Shown: one piece after another, positions 44,417 to 56,027 of the stretch
Position numbering within the stretch: the first letter of the stretch is position 1
How the letters are laid out: each line of letters opens with the position of its first letter
Origin: Oreohelix idahoensis
Taxonomy: Eukaryota > Mollusca > Gastropoda > Stylommatophora > Oreohelicidae
Direction of reading: 5' to 3'
Assembly (NCBI GenBank): GCA_024509875.1
Contig: JAMPIV010008066.1
Location: 242,001-306,000, forward strand
DNA length: 64,000 nucleotides
Made by a program: the position numbers and the translations under genes
The notes under the pieces: model-generated
The model's database searches: none
What the model saw: the letters and a program-made list of their open reading frames with translations, nothing else
What the model was told of the DNA's origin: nothing

Positions 44417-45428
44417 TGTCATTCCTTTCAAGGGGACGAACCAAGTGCATTTGCCTAAAGCTCCCATGCGAGCAGAGCTGTCAGTATTACGACAACTGAC
44501 AGAATGCACGGGCCCAAAACACGTGGAAGGTAAAACTGCTTTGTAGTTCTCTACAAGCTCGAGCGAATCCTGTGATGTTGTACATAACAGGGAGACAATC
44601 GCCGAGATCAGAAGCCTTTGTTGTCGATTCAACGGCGAACAGAGCGAACGGAGGAAATTCTTTATCTCGGAAGAAAACCCAGTTGATTCCCCCTGATTGC
44701 CCAAGGCGTGATTTTCGTCATCTTCCAGCGAAACAACGCTATTCTTGTATAAATGCCCCATCTCCTAAAATCAGTTATCTAGCTAGCGATTCTAAGAGCC
44801 ATGGTGGAAGTGTAGTATTAGAATTCCGTGGAGATTAATTCATTTCAGTTTGCGGTAATAGATATTAGCATTTTCGTGATTTTATGTGTTAAGTTTATCA
44901 TTAGAATTCACTGGGATTTTCTAAGTGCTAAAAATTGTGTACTAAATAACGCTTGGCTATTTTTATTCCAGACGGTTTTAATTAACTAATAAATACGCTA
45001 GGCGATTGATAATTGACGGAATACAATTTACTTCTATCCATTGTGTGTAATTTTATAAATGACTAGTGTTTATACCACGTGTTAAAAGCGATAAGATAAG
45101 CTAGACACTTGTGGTTTCTAATCTAATTTAATAACGGAATGGATAAGAGAACTTACCTTTACGCGTGTTAGGATAGGATATTGATATTATGGTTAAATGT
45201 TTTGTATTTCTTCCTAAATCTAGGCTTGATTAAAAAAAACCAGCGAACTAGCGGTCTTATAAGCTATCCACAGAAATTATTGTATTATTGGGTCTTCGAT
45301 TTTTGACCTGTGCGGTCCACTTTCTTCACTCATGAGAGAGGCCAATCTAGAAACAATAAACATAATATTAAACTGGACCTGAACATTACCAGATTTTTTT
45401 TATCAATTTGATCAGCCCGTTGTGGTAA
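44417..45428. other. Unassigned DNA
   Basis: Starts at the hAT target duplication. A 147-codon minus frame (44761-44318) crosses into the hAT terminus and has no recognisable domain. The rest is AT-rich. Confidence 0.4.
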
Positions 45429-45544
<116 letters not shown>

Positions 45545-46327
45545 ATTTACCTGACCTATGACAGTAGTTTTCCACGGGGATTATACTCAAGAGAATTCAC
45601 TGTTCAGATTCGGCCATCAACTCAGGGAACAGCCGATAATTATTATTATTAACATTTGCATAACGTAACAGAGTGTCTCAGCAACCAGAGGCTAGACAGC
45701 ACAGGAACAATATATTTTTCTTTCTATGACGGTGACCATCACGAATACGTCTTATTTCAACCAACTATATGCAGTGATACATGAATTATCCAGGAAAATA
45801 ATTAACGCACCAACTTTGGCGACTACCTTGACCTTAGCAGTAAGCACCAAGGCTAGTCTGGGGCCGGAATTAGCAACTAACCTGACATTGTAGGGTCATA
45901 TTATGGTTAGTATTTTTCCAAGGGATACCTGCGACAACTACTGGGTAAGCGAGTATGCGTGTGGCCACAGAATGACTGAGTGAAAGAACAGAAAGAGAGA
46001 AACATATTTTCCCTTGTTACAATCAGTATACTAATTTTTTTTTTATTTCCTCACTAACCTGATTATTTACGGGATAGCTTGACTAGGAACTGGTTCTTTT
46101 CCTTTACTGACTATTCCATACCCTTATTGTTAACCTTTGATCTTTTGGGGTTATTAACTTCTGTTGGGATCCTTTCTCTACAAGAGGGGTGGGCAATGTT
46201 GGGTTATTTTCATTTGTCTTAAACCATGCTTTTATTGATATGTACAGTATATGCTTGATGTTGTGAAGATTTTTAAGTGATAATAAACTTAATAAAACTT
46301 AATTTAGTGTGTTGGTCGAACCCCTAC

Positions 46328-46328
<1 letters not shown>

Positions 46329-46421
<93 letters not shown>
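46329..46421. repeat. (TA)n microsatellite
   Basis: About 46 TA units. Sequence between the two TA tracts (45543-46328) shows no supported gene. Confidence 0.95.
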
Positions 46422-46424
<3 letters not shown>

Positions 46425-46534
46425 CCATAGTTTTTCACGTCTGTGCGTATTCGTCACGTAATTGTGTATGTATGTGAGGGGTAACTTATATTCGTTATAT
46501 AAGGAGCGAAAGTTCGTCTGATTACAATATAGTC

Positions 46535-46735
46535 CTATAGATAGGTTGGGGTAGAGAAACTACTCGCTCCAGAGAGCCAATCGGTTGCTCTCTCGTTTCC
46601 TGGTATTTCACAGTGAGACGGTATCCACTGCATGGCGACCTTGCGCTGGTTGCACAGTTCAGACAGTAAGGCTTGTATACCTGGTAATTTTCTGGACTGA
46701 AGTGCTTGAAGTTGTGACCGTATGGTCTACGGCCC
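46535..46735 (-). pseudogene. LINE RNase H fragment
   Basis: Minus-strand frame ending at TAG 46535-46537 reads LQALQSRKLPGIQALL, then LCNQRKVAMQWIPSHCEIP and GNERATDWLSG. The (x)WIPSHCxIxGNExAD block is the C-terminal signature of the RNase H domain of LINE polyproteins; the canonical Asp after A is T-D here. Only this block survives. It is a different LINE family from those at 3177 and 56647. Confidence 0.8.
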
Positions 46736-46745
46736 TGCCTACTAC

Positions 46746-47235
46746 GTCCCCCCTTAGCACCAAGTAGTGCTACCACCAATTGACTATAGTAAAAGTACTT
46801 AAGCTACTCTTATACTTGAGTAAGACTAGTTAGTAAACAGACACTAGTCATAACCCAAAGACATCATCTGTTATGGCACTCATGAACTTAAGATGTCATT
46901 AAATCTTGTGTGGACTTCCATGCAAGTGAGACCGGAAGATCCTTAGATTAGATATATTATTGGTCCCTAACACTTAGTAACAATAAATTTAGAATAGAGG
47001 CTTTGTAACTAGTTAGGTTAAAGTCTATCTTAACTGCTAACTAGACCCCAAGACCAATCATTGAATAGTTCCGGCCTATCGTCCCAATAAGATATAATAT
47101 CCGGCAAGCCTTAGGCACCGAATAACTATACAAACGGATGCTGGATAGCAACCAGCAGTCATAGAGTATGAACCATTGCAGATAAGGTCTGAATGTATGG
47201 GTGCGGTGTAAACCCCCTGTTCTTACCTTGGTTCC
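46746..47235. other. Unassigned DNA
   Basis: No gene or repeat recognised between the LINE relic and the SINE. Confidence 0.4.
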
Positions 47236-47586
47236 GGAAGCCGCGCTAGCGTAGTGGTTACCGGGTGATTCAGGATCAAACCCGGGCGACGGCATTTGAG
47301 GATTTTTCGTCGACCGGGATTTGGACTGGATTAACTCGAGACCTGGCGAGGACATTTGAAGGAGTGTCGTCGACCAGGGATTGGCGGCTCCTGAGCCGAC
47401 CCAGCTCTAATGGGTACCTCCGAAATCGGAGAGTATCTGCCTGAATGGCGAGGGACACCTGTCTCTGTACAAGATAAAAAGGGATACTCACGTAAAATCA
47501 ATGTCAGGTTAGACATTAAAATAATAACCTGAGATTTCGCCTCGAGTATTAGCGGGCGTACGAAAAAAAAAAAAAAAAAAAAAAAA
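47236..47586 (+). mobile_element. tRNA-derived SINE (family 1), copy 2
   Basis: Same family as 1747-2112, with a poly(A) tail and a 10-bp target duplication CCTTGGTTCC on both sides (ending 47235, starting about 47586). Compared with the other copies it lacks about 20 bp just after the A box (the ACAACACCGCTCTGGCGAC stretch). Confidence 0.93.
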
Positions 47587-48299
47587 CCCTTGGTTCCTAC
47601 GTTGTGAAACAGAATATTCGAAGTCTTCAAAACGCCTCCTACCAACCATTGGTCATAGCGAACCAGCGCTGTCCACTGCTACCTATTATTGTGGTTCCTC
47701 AGCCCTTCTGGCTTTGATACCAAAGTAATTACCGCGAACGTTTCGTTTTTCTCGAAATATTTATTTAGTTAGGTGTCCACAACAAAGACATGCCATGGAC
47801 TTTTGCCGCGGAGGCTATAAGTAGCAGATTGGACAACCATGATCATTGTTGTTGTTGTTTTGAAGAGGTGATGAGTGGAGAGCGGACACTTAACAGCTGA
47901 CCATTATTGCCTCTTCTCGTTCCATCTTGGTCTACCCTCTTCAACCTAAAAATTGGTTATAATTGGGGTATTTAGTGTCATTTTATTTACTAATTTTGTA
48001 TTCAATTTAAATAACTATTGTCTTTTGCAGTTGCTGATTTTAATTTATATTAGTATTTATATTAGTATTTGTCATTTTATTTTCTCTTTTGTATTGTTTA
48101 TAGATAACTATTGTCCTTTGCACTTGGTTTTAATGTGTATTAGTATTTGTTCTTTTTGTGATCTTTTTTTTTTTAAACCTCGTTGTCTTTCCTTGTCCTA
48201 TGGGTAGTTAGTAAGTTTTTTATCTGTTTTTTTTTTTAAATGTTTTTTAAAATGATTTGTTAGTTCTTGTTGCTTAATTTCTATTTGGTTGAATGTCTT
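47587..48299. other. DNA left of element B, perhaps LINE 3' end
   Basis: The last roughly 110 bp, read on the minus strand, start KTFNQIEIKQQELTN and run to a stop. This would suit the continuation of the LINE RNase H/zinc-knuckle frame found on the far side of element B (56647 rightward). The remainder, including a (TTG)n tract near 47850, is unassigned. Confidence 0.35.
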
Positions 48300-48918
48300 T
48301 GTTACTTGACCGCCAAGCTGAATAGCTGCGTTTTGTTAACCTTCCGATTCAATGGCATGATATAGCCATTTATATGTGCATTTTTGATGGACCAGGGTCA
48401 GTCCTAGAACTCTATATGAGAGGAAAATTTATGGAGGTTAGTATTTAACTAGAATTCTCAGAAGGAGGAGAATAATCGTCAAATTCGTATGAAATCTTCA
48501 GACTCGCAGTCTCGCTGTCGGCAGGTAGCCATGTCTAGCTGCGCGTGCATATAGCTGTGATGTTCTGACGACAATACTGCATTGTATCCTTAAACGGACA
48601 TTGACACGTAAACCAGCAGTCTACGTTATTGATTAATTTATGCATGACTTATAAGGACTTATGTTCTGTTCTTATTTGAAATGATCATCCTGTGTGTACA
48701 TGTGATTAAATATTACGGACTCAATCTGAAGACATTAATTACTTCATTAATGTTGCTGAGTTTAAGTTACATGAACTACTTCTTCGTACCATGCTACTGA
48801 GTTGTATGAACACCTTCACCCTAACTCGCGTAATACTAAACAAAGCACGATTAACAAGAGATCACTAAAGTAACCATACTCAGTGCATGATCTTCAACCG
48901 GCAAATAACTCAGCAACA
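48300..48918 (+). repeat. Element B 5' LTR
   Basis: Runs TGTTACTTGACCGCC ... AACTCAGCAACA, 619 bp. It may be truncated at its 5' end: the 3' copy is preceded by about 180 bp that itself begins TGTTACGG after an ACAGGGAAT purine tract. Confidence 0.88.
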
Positions 48919-48921
48919 AAG

Positions 48922-48939
48922 TGGGGGCCAGTGTGGGGA
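48922..48939 (+). promoter_or_regulatory. Element B primer binding site (putative)
   Basis: TGGGGGCCAGTGTGGGGA begins 3 nt after the LTR's CA, the usual spacing, and starts TGG as needed to pair with a tRNA CCA end. The matching tRNA was not identified. Confidence 0.6.
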
Positions 48940-50477
48940 TCGACAGAAGAGAAAAAAATTTTCTATGTTCCACACGCCTCCACGATATTTACGTTTGAAT
49001 GAAAATCACATGACCATTACGAAGCTGACGTGACGCACGTGATCATGAATAGCAACATGACGTCACTGTTGCATTGTTGCAGTGAAGAAGACATCTTTTC
49101 AACGCCTTTCTAGTTCGCTTCAAATTTATCAAGTTGCACAAGATGGACTACCGTTGCCTGCCCATCAGGAGCAGACAGTCAAAGGCACAGGCCTAGCTGT
49201 TGACGACCTCTAGCACTGATATAAGCAACGGAAAAGATAAGTCTAGGTGTTTAACTGTTGTTATTGCAAACAGTGCTAACTGAGTCCATGCCCTCTGCCT
49301 ACATCGGCATGTTTTTACCTATGTTTAATGTACTTTTTGTTGTCTTAATGTGTTGTTAATTCGTGGGAGGTAGGGAGGATGAACCGAAATTAGATTCTGT
49401 GGCTCTCACGATGCCTGAATTGATTTCGGTCGTTTCTTAGGGCAGTTAAACGATTGCACTTTTGGAAGCCCCATTGAGGTTTGCCATTGGACTATCTGTC
49501 CAAATCTGCTGTCGTTTGACGATTTGTGTTAGCTGTACCGTTCCGTAGATAACTGGTGTATTTTATTTGTACTAAGTTAACAATTTTATTCAGTTTTGTA
49601 TCATGTTCGTTAACTATTTCGTCCAGTCTCCTCTTACTATCATTTATTTGATGATTGTTAAATGGTCGTCCGTTATGAGTCCTGTGATGTCATCATTTTT
49701 TGCAGTCATTTTTTTTGTGTACTTTGAATATTAAGTTGACCTCGGGTCAGACCTTGACCCTTCATTTGGCTTGTGACACTTCCGCTTGTTTTATTTAGTT
49801 CATAAATTCATTTTTAATTGTGAAAATGTCTTGTTTGCGTCTCGACATTGTTTGTACCCTTTAGTTGCATCATTGTTTTGTTTGTCCTCATGATATATGT
49901 TAAATACTACATTAATAATATGATATTATATGCAATAATACATTTGTAATTTAATTTAATTAATTTTTTCTGATATTTAAGGTTAATATGGGACATTGCA
50001 TAATTATGCAGTGATAGTCCAAGAAAGTAGCACTACAATTTATAAGAGATGCCTAGGGCATAATAATATAATATATATATTGACCAAATAAAATAATCTT
50101 ATAGTCTACCTTTGAGGTAATAGACCCATTGTATATTATTTAATATACTTTTCTGGTACTAAGAGAGTGACTTAGTACATTGAACAATATAATTACTAGG
50201 AATCATACCCAACATTATTGGATATTGAGATTAATTGTGTGATGTAATTACATTATAGTTAACAGATATCATAACTATCTATGATATAGTTAGTACTTAG
50301 ATACAATATTGTTACAAAATATTGTCTATTGGTTGAACTTAGACATAAGAGTTCAGTACTATTGTGATTATTTATATTGAATATTCCTAAGTTGAGTAAG
50401 TATAATAATTACTCTGAAGCTACTATTGACTATTTTAATCAGTAATTATCAATAATTACTTACAGATAAAAGTCAAA
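48940..50477 (+). other. Element B leader
   Basis: About 1.5 kb of AT-rich untranslated leader with no long frame. It would hold any packaging signal. Confidence 0.6.
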
Positions 50478-53090
50478 ATGCTTACTATAGACCATTTCGT
50501 TAAAATTGGTAAGGAATATGGTTATAAATCTCAAGAACTTCGTCAGTTTGCTGAGGCAGAACTGGAAAAACATAAAGCAGAAATGGAGGAACGTGAAAGA
50601 AAAGAAGCAGAGAAAAAGGCTGCATTAAAGAAAGAGGAAGAGGAACGTGAGATGAAGCAAATTGACAAGGAAAATAGATTGAGAGAGATTGCTCAACGTG
50701 AAAGAGAAGAGCAAAGAGCAATCGCCAGACAGGAAGAAGAGAATAAATTGAAACGAGAGGAAATTATTTTACAACAAGAAATGGAATTGGCGCGTATTAA
50801 ATTGGAGACAGCAAGATTACAAGCACAAAGTGCTGATGCAAACCAGAATAATAACGCACAAAATGGATCATCATCCAGCCAAACTAAACATTTCTACAAC
50901 TTTAAATTACCCACTCTCAACTTGAACGTGGACGACCTTTCATCGTTCCTGTCACGTTTTGAACAAACTTGCAAAACTAACCATTTGCCTGAAGAGTCAT
51001 GGGTACTCAAGTTAAATGAATTCTTGGTTGGAGAACCACTGACGGCTTCTCAAAATGCTGACCCATCAATAGCAAATAACTACGGTGCTATTAAGTCCTT
51101 GCTTTTACGAAGGTTTCACCTGGACGAGGAACACTGTAGGTTGAAATTTAAGGGAATTTTACCTGAATCTCCAAAAGATTTTGCAGGATTCATTGCGAAC
51201 ATACACAATACGTTTAATAGATGGGTTGAACTGGCAGAAGTCAACAAATCATACGACAAATTAGTTGATTTACTACTACGGGATAAGGTATTATCTTCGG
51301 TTAGCCAGCCATTTTTTGCATATTTGCAGGAGCGTAAACCAAGTACTATGGACGAGTTAGAAAAAATTTCTTTAAACTACTGTTCGGCACATCCGAATGC
51401 AACCATTTCTAACTCCTCATTAAGAGAACCTCTACCTGTGGCGTCTAATATGGCCTACAATCATAATAACAAACAAAGACATCACAGTGTAGACAGAAGC
51501 AGGTTCCAAAGAAATCACAATGTTAACTTTCAGAAGGGACATAATAATGATTTCAACAATAAAAATGAGTTCAACAGAGGTAGATCACGAGATAGAAATT
51601 ATTCACCTCAAACAAACTACCACAATAGTCAACATAACACTAATTATAATCGATCACATACTCCCAATAATAATAATAACTGGAATGGTAATAATCATGG
51701 CTCGAGACATCGAGATAATAGTTACTATAGAGGACGACGAGATAATTCTAACAATTATACTCGGAATCGATCTCATTCTCGGGGATCATCTCAGTACAAC
51801 CATAATACAGGGGCGGCAGTTACAAATAATACTACCCCTATAGCTCAGGTCCCACTTGACAATAATACAACACAGTCTTCTGCTGCATGTTTTGCTATTA
51901 ATTATAATGTGGCAAATAGTTGCCAACAATGCAATCTTATTTTTCAGAAGGCGAAAGAAACAGTGCTTAACTGCGGACATATTATACCACAGGTAGGTCT
52001 TGCAGTCAACGATGGAACAGGCTTACTAATTTTTAACAGGGGATTAGTTAATGGATCCGTCGTCTCAGTGCTGAGGGATTCAGGATCCACAACGATTGGT
52101 GTACGTCAGTCGCTTGTACATCCTAGCTGTGCGACAGGAGAATATGTACGCTGCATGACATTTGGTGGAACTATTGAGTTTTACCCCACAGCTCTTGTCC
52201 ATGTTAATACACCTTTCTTTTCAGGACAAGTTAAGGTATGCATGCTTCAGAATCCAATTGCAGATCTGATGTTGGGACGCATCCATGGTAGTAAGGATTG
52301 TTCCCCACAGGAAATTGATGAATGGGAATTAAAGAATGTGCAATCTTATTGCAATGCTAACGCTGTCATTGCAACAGCTACATTACGGGCCAACAAAATA
52401 AATACATGTGGCACAGTTTTCTCCAATTTCAGTCTCAGTACCATTCTGGAAATCGATAAGGAGAAGGATAAGACTCTCCTACAGGATAAAAAGTATACTA
52501 AACTACCAGTCCATCCTAGGAAGATTAGAAAATCATTTCGAGGCAGATATACCTTTTCTCAAGAGAATACTGCCAAGTCAGAAAATAAATGTTGGCGACA
52601 AGATCGTATTAACAGTGATCTGAATGAAATTGTTGAAAATGGGCAAAGAGAAAATATCCCAGACAAAGGTAATGATGGTGAAGTTCTTATGAACTTAACT
52701 AATAAAATTAGGACAAATAAATATGTCAATCATTATGAGACATCATCTCATAAGACTACCATATCCAAAAGATTAAATAGAAGAACTATTTATCACGTTA
52801 GTGACACTGATCCCACTTACATTGGGAAGGGTGCATATTCTCGCACCGTGTTAGTGCGCAATCTGCCACAAGGTACCAGATGGCAGGCACTTAGCAATTT
52901 CTTTAATGACACGGCAGACGTTATGTTTGTACGGTTGTTGTCACCTACCAATAACAGGTATGGTGAAGCGATAGTTACATTTCGTAACAATAGAGATGCT
53001 CGAATGGTCATCGAGCATGATAATGGTGCTTACTTTAACCATCATTGTCTACGGTTACAATTAGTACCTAATGCTGCGTCACGCAGATAA
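50478..53090 (+). CDS. Element B ORF1: Gag-aspartic protease with C-terminal RRM-like domain
   Basis: 870 codons. Residues about 20-115 are an E/K/R-rich coiled coil. Residues about 140-310 are a Gag region (LSSFLSRFEQTCKTNHLPE, LLLRRFHLDEEHCRLKFKG). Residues about 325-440 are an Asn/Arg/His/Tyr-rich low-complexity basic segment in place of a canonical CCHC knuckle. A CQQC...CGH cluster lies near 480-500. The aspartic protease has its active site at D534-S-G (LRDSGSTTIGV) and an ADLMLGR flap-end motif. After EKDKTL, a motif also found just before the integrase of elements A and C, the sequence turns into a lysine-rich linker. Residues about 785-866 then form an RRM-like fold: RNP2-like VLVRNLP (791-797), RNP1-like RYGEAIVTF (about 827-835) and a final CLRLQLV strand. 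The integrase zinc finger and catalytic core expected here are absent. The GEAIVTF form resembles quasi-RRMs and ALYREF-type export-factor RRMs. That assignment is by eye. Confidence 0.88.
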   Translation: MLTIDHFVKIGKEYGYKSQELRQFAEAELEKHKAEMEERERKEAEKKAALKKEEEEREMKQIDKENRLREIAQREREEQRAIARQEEENKLKREEIILQQEMELARIKLETARLQAQSADANQNNNAQNGSSSSQTKHFYNFKLPTLNLNVDDLSSFLSRFEQTCKTNHLPEESWVLKLNEFLVGEPLTASQNADPSIANNYGAIKSLLLRRFHLDEEHCRLKFKGILPESPKDFAGFIANIHNTFNRWVELAEVNKSYDKLVDLLLRDKVLSSVSQPFFAYLQERKPSTMDELEKISLNYCSAHPNATISNSSLREPLPVASNMAYNHNNKQRHHSVDRSRFQRNHNVNFQKGHNNDFNNKNEFNRGRSRDRNYSPQTNYHNSQHNTNYNRSHTPNNNNNWNGNNHGSRHRDNSYYRGRRDNSNNYTRNRSHSRGSSQYNHNTGAAVTNNTTPIAQVPLDNNTTQSSAACFAINYNVANSCQQCNLIFQKAKETVLNCGHIIPQVGLAVNDGTGLLIFNRGLVNGSVVSVLRDSGSTTIGVRQSLVHPSCATGEYVRCMTFGGTIEFYPTALVHVNTPFFSGQVKVCMLQNPIADLMLGRIHGSKDCSPQEIDEWELKNVQSYCNANAVIATATLRANKINTCGTVFSNFSLSTILEIDKEKDKTLLQDKKYTKLPVHPRKIRKSFRGRYTFSQENTAKSENKCWRQDRINSDLNEIVENGQRENIPDKGNDGEVLMNLTNKIRTNKYVNHYETSSHKTTISKRLNRRTIYHVSDTDPTYIGKGAYSRTVLVRNLPQGTRWQALSNFFNDTADVMFVRLLSPTNNRYGEAIVTFRNNRDARMVIEHDNGAYFNHHCLRLQLVPNAASRR

Positions 53091-53124
53091 CATGCTATGG
53101 TAATACAATTGTCTTATATCATTA

Positions 53125-54837
53125 ATGACTCATAATAGTCATTCATCATTTCTTTTCTTTACTGGTCCTTACAAAGTCATTGATAAAATTTCCGACGTTG
53201 ATTACGTCTTAGATATCAAGGGACACAAAAAGATATTTCATATTAACATGCTCAAGCAATTTCATACACGTCCTGAACACTTACAGTCAATTTTTCATGA
53301 ACTAGATGACACCACAGTATCTACTTGTTATTATTCTAACTTATCTGTCATCCAGGAAGAAGAATCTTCTTTTCCTGAGGTACAGTTACCGTTACCGGTA
53401 CCAGTAGTTCAACCTACTGAATCTTGGCGGGATGTAACCATCTCTTCAACGGTTACACCGCAACAGCGTCTACAGATTGCTAATCTATTACAATCTTATC
53501 CAGATGTGTTGACCGACGTCCCGGGTCGCACATCGGCTATCAGTCATGACATTACTCTCAATGATGATACACCTATTCGTGTACATCCCTATTCTGTTCC
53601 TTTACATTTCCTTGCTAAAACTACTAAGGAACTTGAACAGATGTTGTCTCTGGGAATCATTGAGACTACTAATTCGCCATTCTCTTCTCCATTAGTGATT
53701 GTCCGGAAGAAGGACAATAACATCAGACTATGTGTTGATTATAGAAAATTAAATGCTAAGACTATAGTTGACAGCGAACCACATCCACTTATCGACGACT
53801 TACTGCCACGTCTATCCAACGCAACTATATTTAGTAAGATAGACTTAACTAAAGGTTATTGGCAGATACCACTGACCGAAAAGGCTAAGTACTACACCGC
53901 ATTTTCCACTCCACAAGGTCTATGCCAGTGGAATGTGATGCCTTTTGGGCTTGTTAATGCGCCAGCTACCTTCATTCGCCTGATGCGACAAATTTTATCA
54001 GGTAGACCAGACGTTATTACATATATTGACGACATATGCTTGTTTAGTTCGTCGTTTGAGGAACATGTTTCGGGACTTAGATATGTTTTCGACACTCTAA
54101 GGAATTATCATCTAACTGCTAAACCTACAAAGGTGCAAATCGCGTGTAATGAGATAACCTTTTTGGGACATATCATTGGATCGGGATATATCCGAACGTT
54201 ACCTAGTACAGTCTCCAAAATTCTAAACATAGCAGTTCCTCAGACGAAGAAACAGGTCAGGAGTTTGTTAGGACTTGTTCAATATTACAGTAGATTCATA
54301 CCAAACTTGTCATCCATCACGGCTGTATTGTCTTCATTGTTAAAAAAAGACATGCCGGTGAAGGTGACATGGACTGGTACATGCAATGAAACTTTCAACA
54401 AAATTATAAATTTGTTCTCGCATGAACCAATTTTAAGACTTCCCGATGCTTCCAAAAGATTTTTCTTACGAACAGATGCTAGTAACTACGGCATTGGTGC
54501 ATGCCTGCTCCAGAACCATGATGGCATTCTACATCCTACCTTATATATTTCAAGAAAGCTAAAGCCGGCAGAAACAAAGTATTCCATAGTGGACAAGGAA
54601 CTTTTATCTGTGATATGGGCAATAACTAAACTCGAAAAGTTTTTGCTTGGTGCTCCCTTCACCATACAGACGGACCAACGTGCTGTAGCATCTTTGCGTC
54701 GATCTAATCACAAGAGCCAAAAACTCGCCAGATATGCAATCATCCTACAGCCATTTGAATTCTCCATTGAACATATTCCTGGCACTGAAAACATGGTGGC
54801 GGATGCGTTGTCACGTAATCCTATTGACGACGAATAA
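53125..54837 (+). CDS. pol: Element B ORF2: integrase GPY/F remnant + reverse transcriptase + RNase H
   Basis: 570 codons. The frame opens at 53104 after a stop, so ORF2 does not overlap ORF1; the first ATG is 53125. Residues about 13-46 are the GPY/F module (TGPYKVIDKI ... FHINMLKQFHTRPE) that normally closes a Ty3/gypsy integrase. A linker follows with PGRTSAISHDI. RT then spans about 155-400, with KIDLTKGYWQIPL (Asp240), MPFGLVNAPATF and YIDD (residues 300-303), and RNase H from FFLRTDASNYG (Asp451) to IPGTENMVADALSR. RT catalytic residues are all present. Having GPY/F directly upstream of RT is only expected if the integrase preceded RT, as in Gmr1-like elements; here its zinc finger and DDE core have gone. 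Translation would need reinitiation or a spliced mRNA. Confidence 0.94.
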   Translation: MTHNSHSSFLFFTGPYKVIDKISDVDYVLDIKGHKKIFHINMLKQFHTRPEHLQSIFHELDDTTVSTCYYSNLSVIQEEESSFPEVQLPLPVPVVQPTESWRDVTISSTVTPQQRLQIANLLQSYPDVLTDVPGRTSAISHDITLNDDTPIRVHPYSVPLHFLAKTTKELEQMLSLGIIETTNSPFSSPLVIVRKKDNNIRLCVDYRKLNAKTIVDSEPHPLIDDLLPRLSNATIFSKIDLTKGYWQIPLTEKAKYYTAFSTPQGLCQWNVMPFGLVNAPATFIRLMRQILSGRPDVITYIDDICLFSSSFEEHVSGLRYVFDTLRNYHLTAKPTKVQIACNEITFLGHIIGSGYIRTLPSTVSKILNIAVPQTKKQVRSLLGLVQYYSRFIPNLSSITAVLSSLLKKDMPVKVTWTGTCNETFNKIINLFSHEPILRLPDASKRFFLRTDASNYGIGACLLQNHDGILHPTLYISRKLKPAETKYSIVDKELLSVIWAITKLEKFLLGAPFTIQTDQRAVASLRRSNHKSQKLARYAIILQPFEFSIEHIPGTENMVADALSRNPIDDE

Positions 54838-56027
54838 TCAACATTAACATTCCTAAAACATATCAACTATAAAGGAACTAACCTTGCCTTCAATTTAAAC
54901 TTTATAAACACTATATGCATCACAGAATTGAACTAAAAGACAATCAAGGTATACATATTGTCATTGAAACTTCGTCTAACGTCCATACACGATATATGAA
55001 TATTCGTTGAACAATCATGGAACAATATCTGACGACAAGTCGAACTTATTATCCGATGTGCACTTAATTCTTGGATGCTGGGATAAATGACATTTCTTTC
55101 CAACGTAAACGTTTGAACATTTTTGCCTAAAAGAATTCATCAGGATCAAGACTACGGATGGATCATCATATCCTATACTAATTAATTAGTTAACTTAACT
55201 TCTTAATTGAATTATTATCAATAAAATGAAATGTGAGAAAAAAATGAAATGAAAGAACAAAAAAAGAGAACGAAATATAAAAAGAAGAAATTATGAAAAG
55301 AGAAAATAAATCTCACACAAGTATTAGATTAATATTTTTTTTTAATGTACCTATACGTTATTTAGTTAGTTAAATTAGATAGTTATTATTCACTAACACT
55401 TAACACACACAATTAAGTTAAACTTATATTCGAATTTCTTTCTATTTCTTCTCACTTATTTTGTTTTTTCTTCTCTCATAACATCGCGTTACATTAGAAC
55501 CTTAATAATTTAACTCTTAGTTTAATTAATTAATTTAATGTTAATTAGTCAAATTAATTCCTATATGACATACTAATACGACAGACCTTACTTTAATTTA
55601 ATTCTATCATTCACTATTAACATTGGACATTTATTTAGTTGATATAATAATATGTATAATATTGATATATAATATGATTAATGTTAGATGACTATGACAA
55701 ATAGTTAGTTGACATGACCGCGACACGGTTCTACTCAGAACATCGTCGGCCATATGTCACAATTGTGTTAAATTTTTTGAAAAATTGTTAAGTCGGATAG
55801 ATCTTGAAAAAAAATCTATCGATTTTTTTTCCCCGGTGTACAGGGAATTGTTACGGTATATGATATTAACGCCGTCTGCTAAAGGTTATCAGACGTGCAA
55901 TTGTAAAGGTTAAGACATTTAATATATTGCGATAGATGTTTCAATTATTGAACGCTCCATACACGATCGATTATGACGTGTCTAGCGTTGTTTGGGTCAC
56001 AGTCGGTAACTAAGAAACGCTACCCTT
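54838..56027 (+). other. Element B 3' region
   Basis: No open frame of note; very AT-rich to about 55800. A T8C4 run and ACAGGGAAT (about 55840-55848) precede TGTTACGG, a candidate polypurine tract and true LTR start. If so, the 3' LTR would be 55849-56646 (798 bp). Confidence 0.55.

Noticed and set aside
44318..44761. 147-codon minus frame
   Set aside because: Crosses the hAT terminus and target duplication, and has no recognisable domain.
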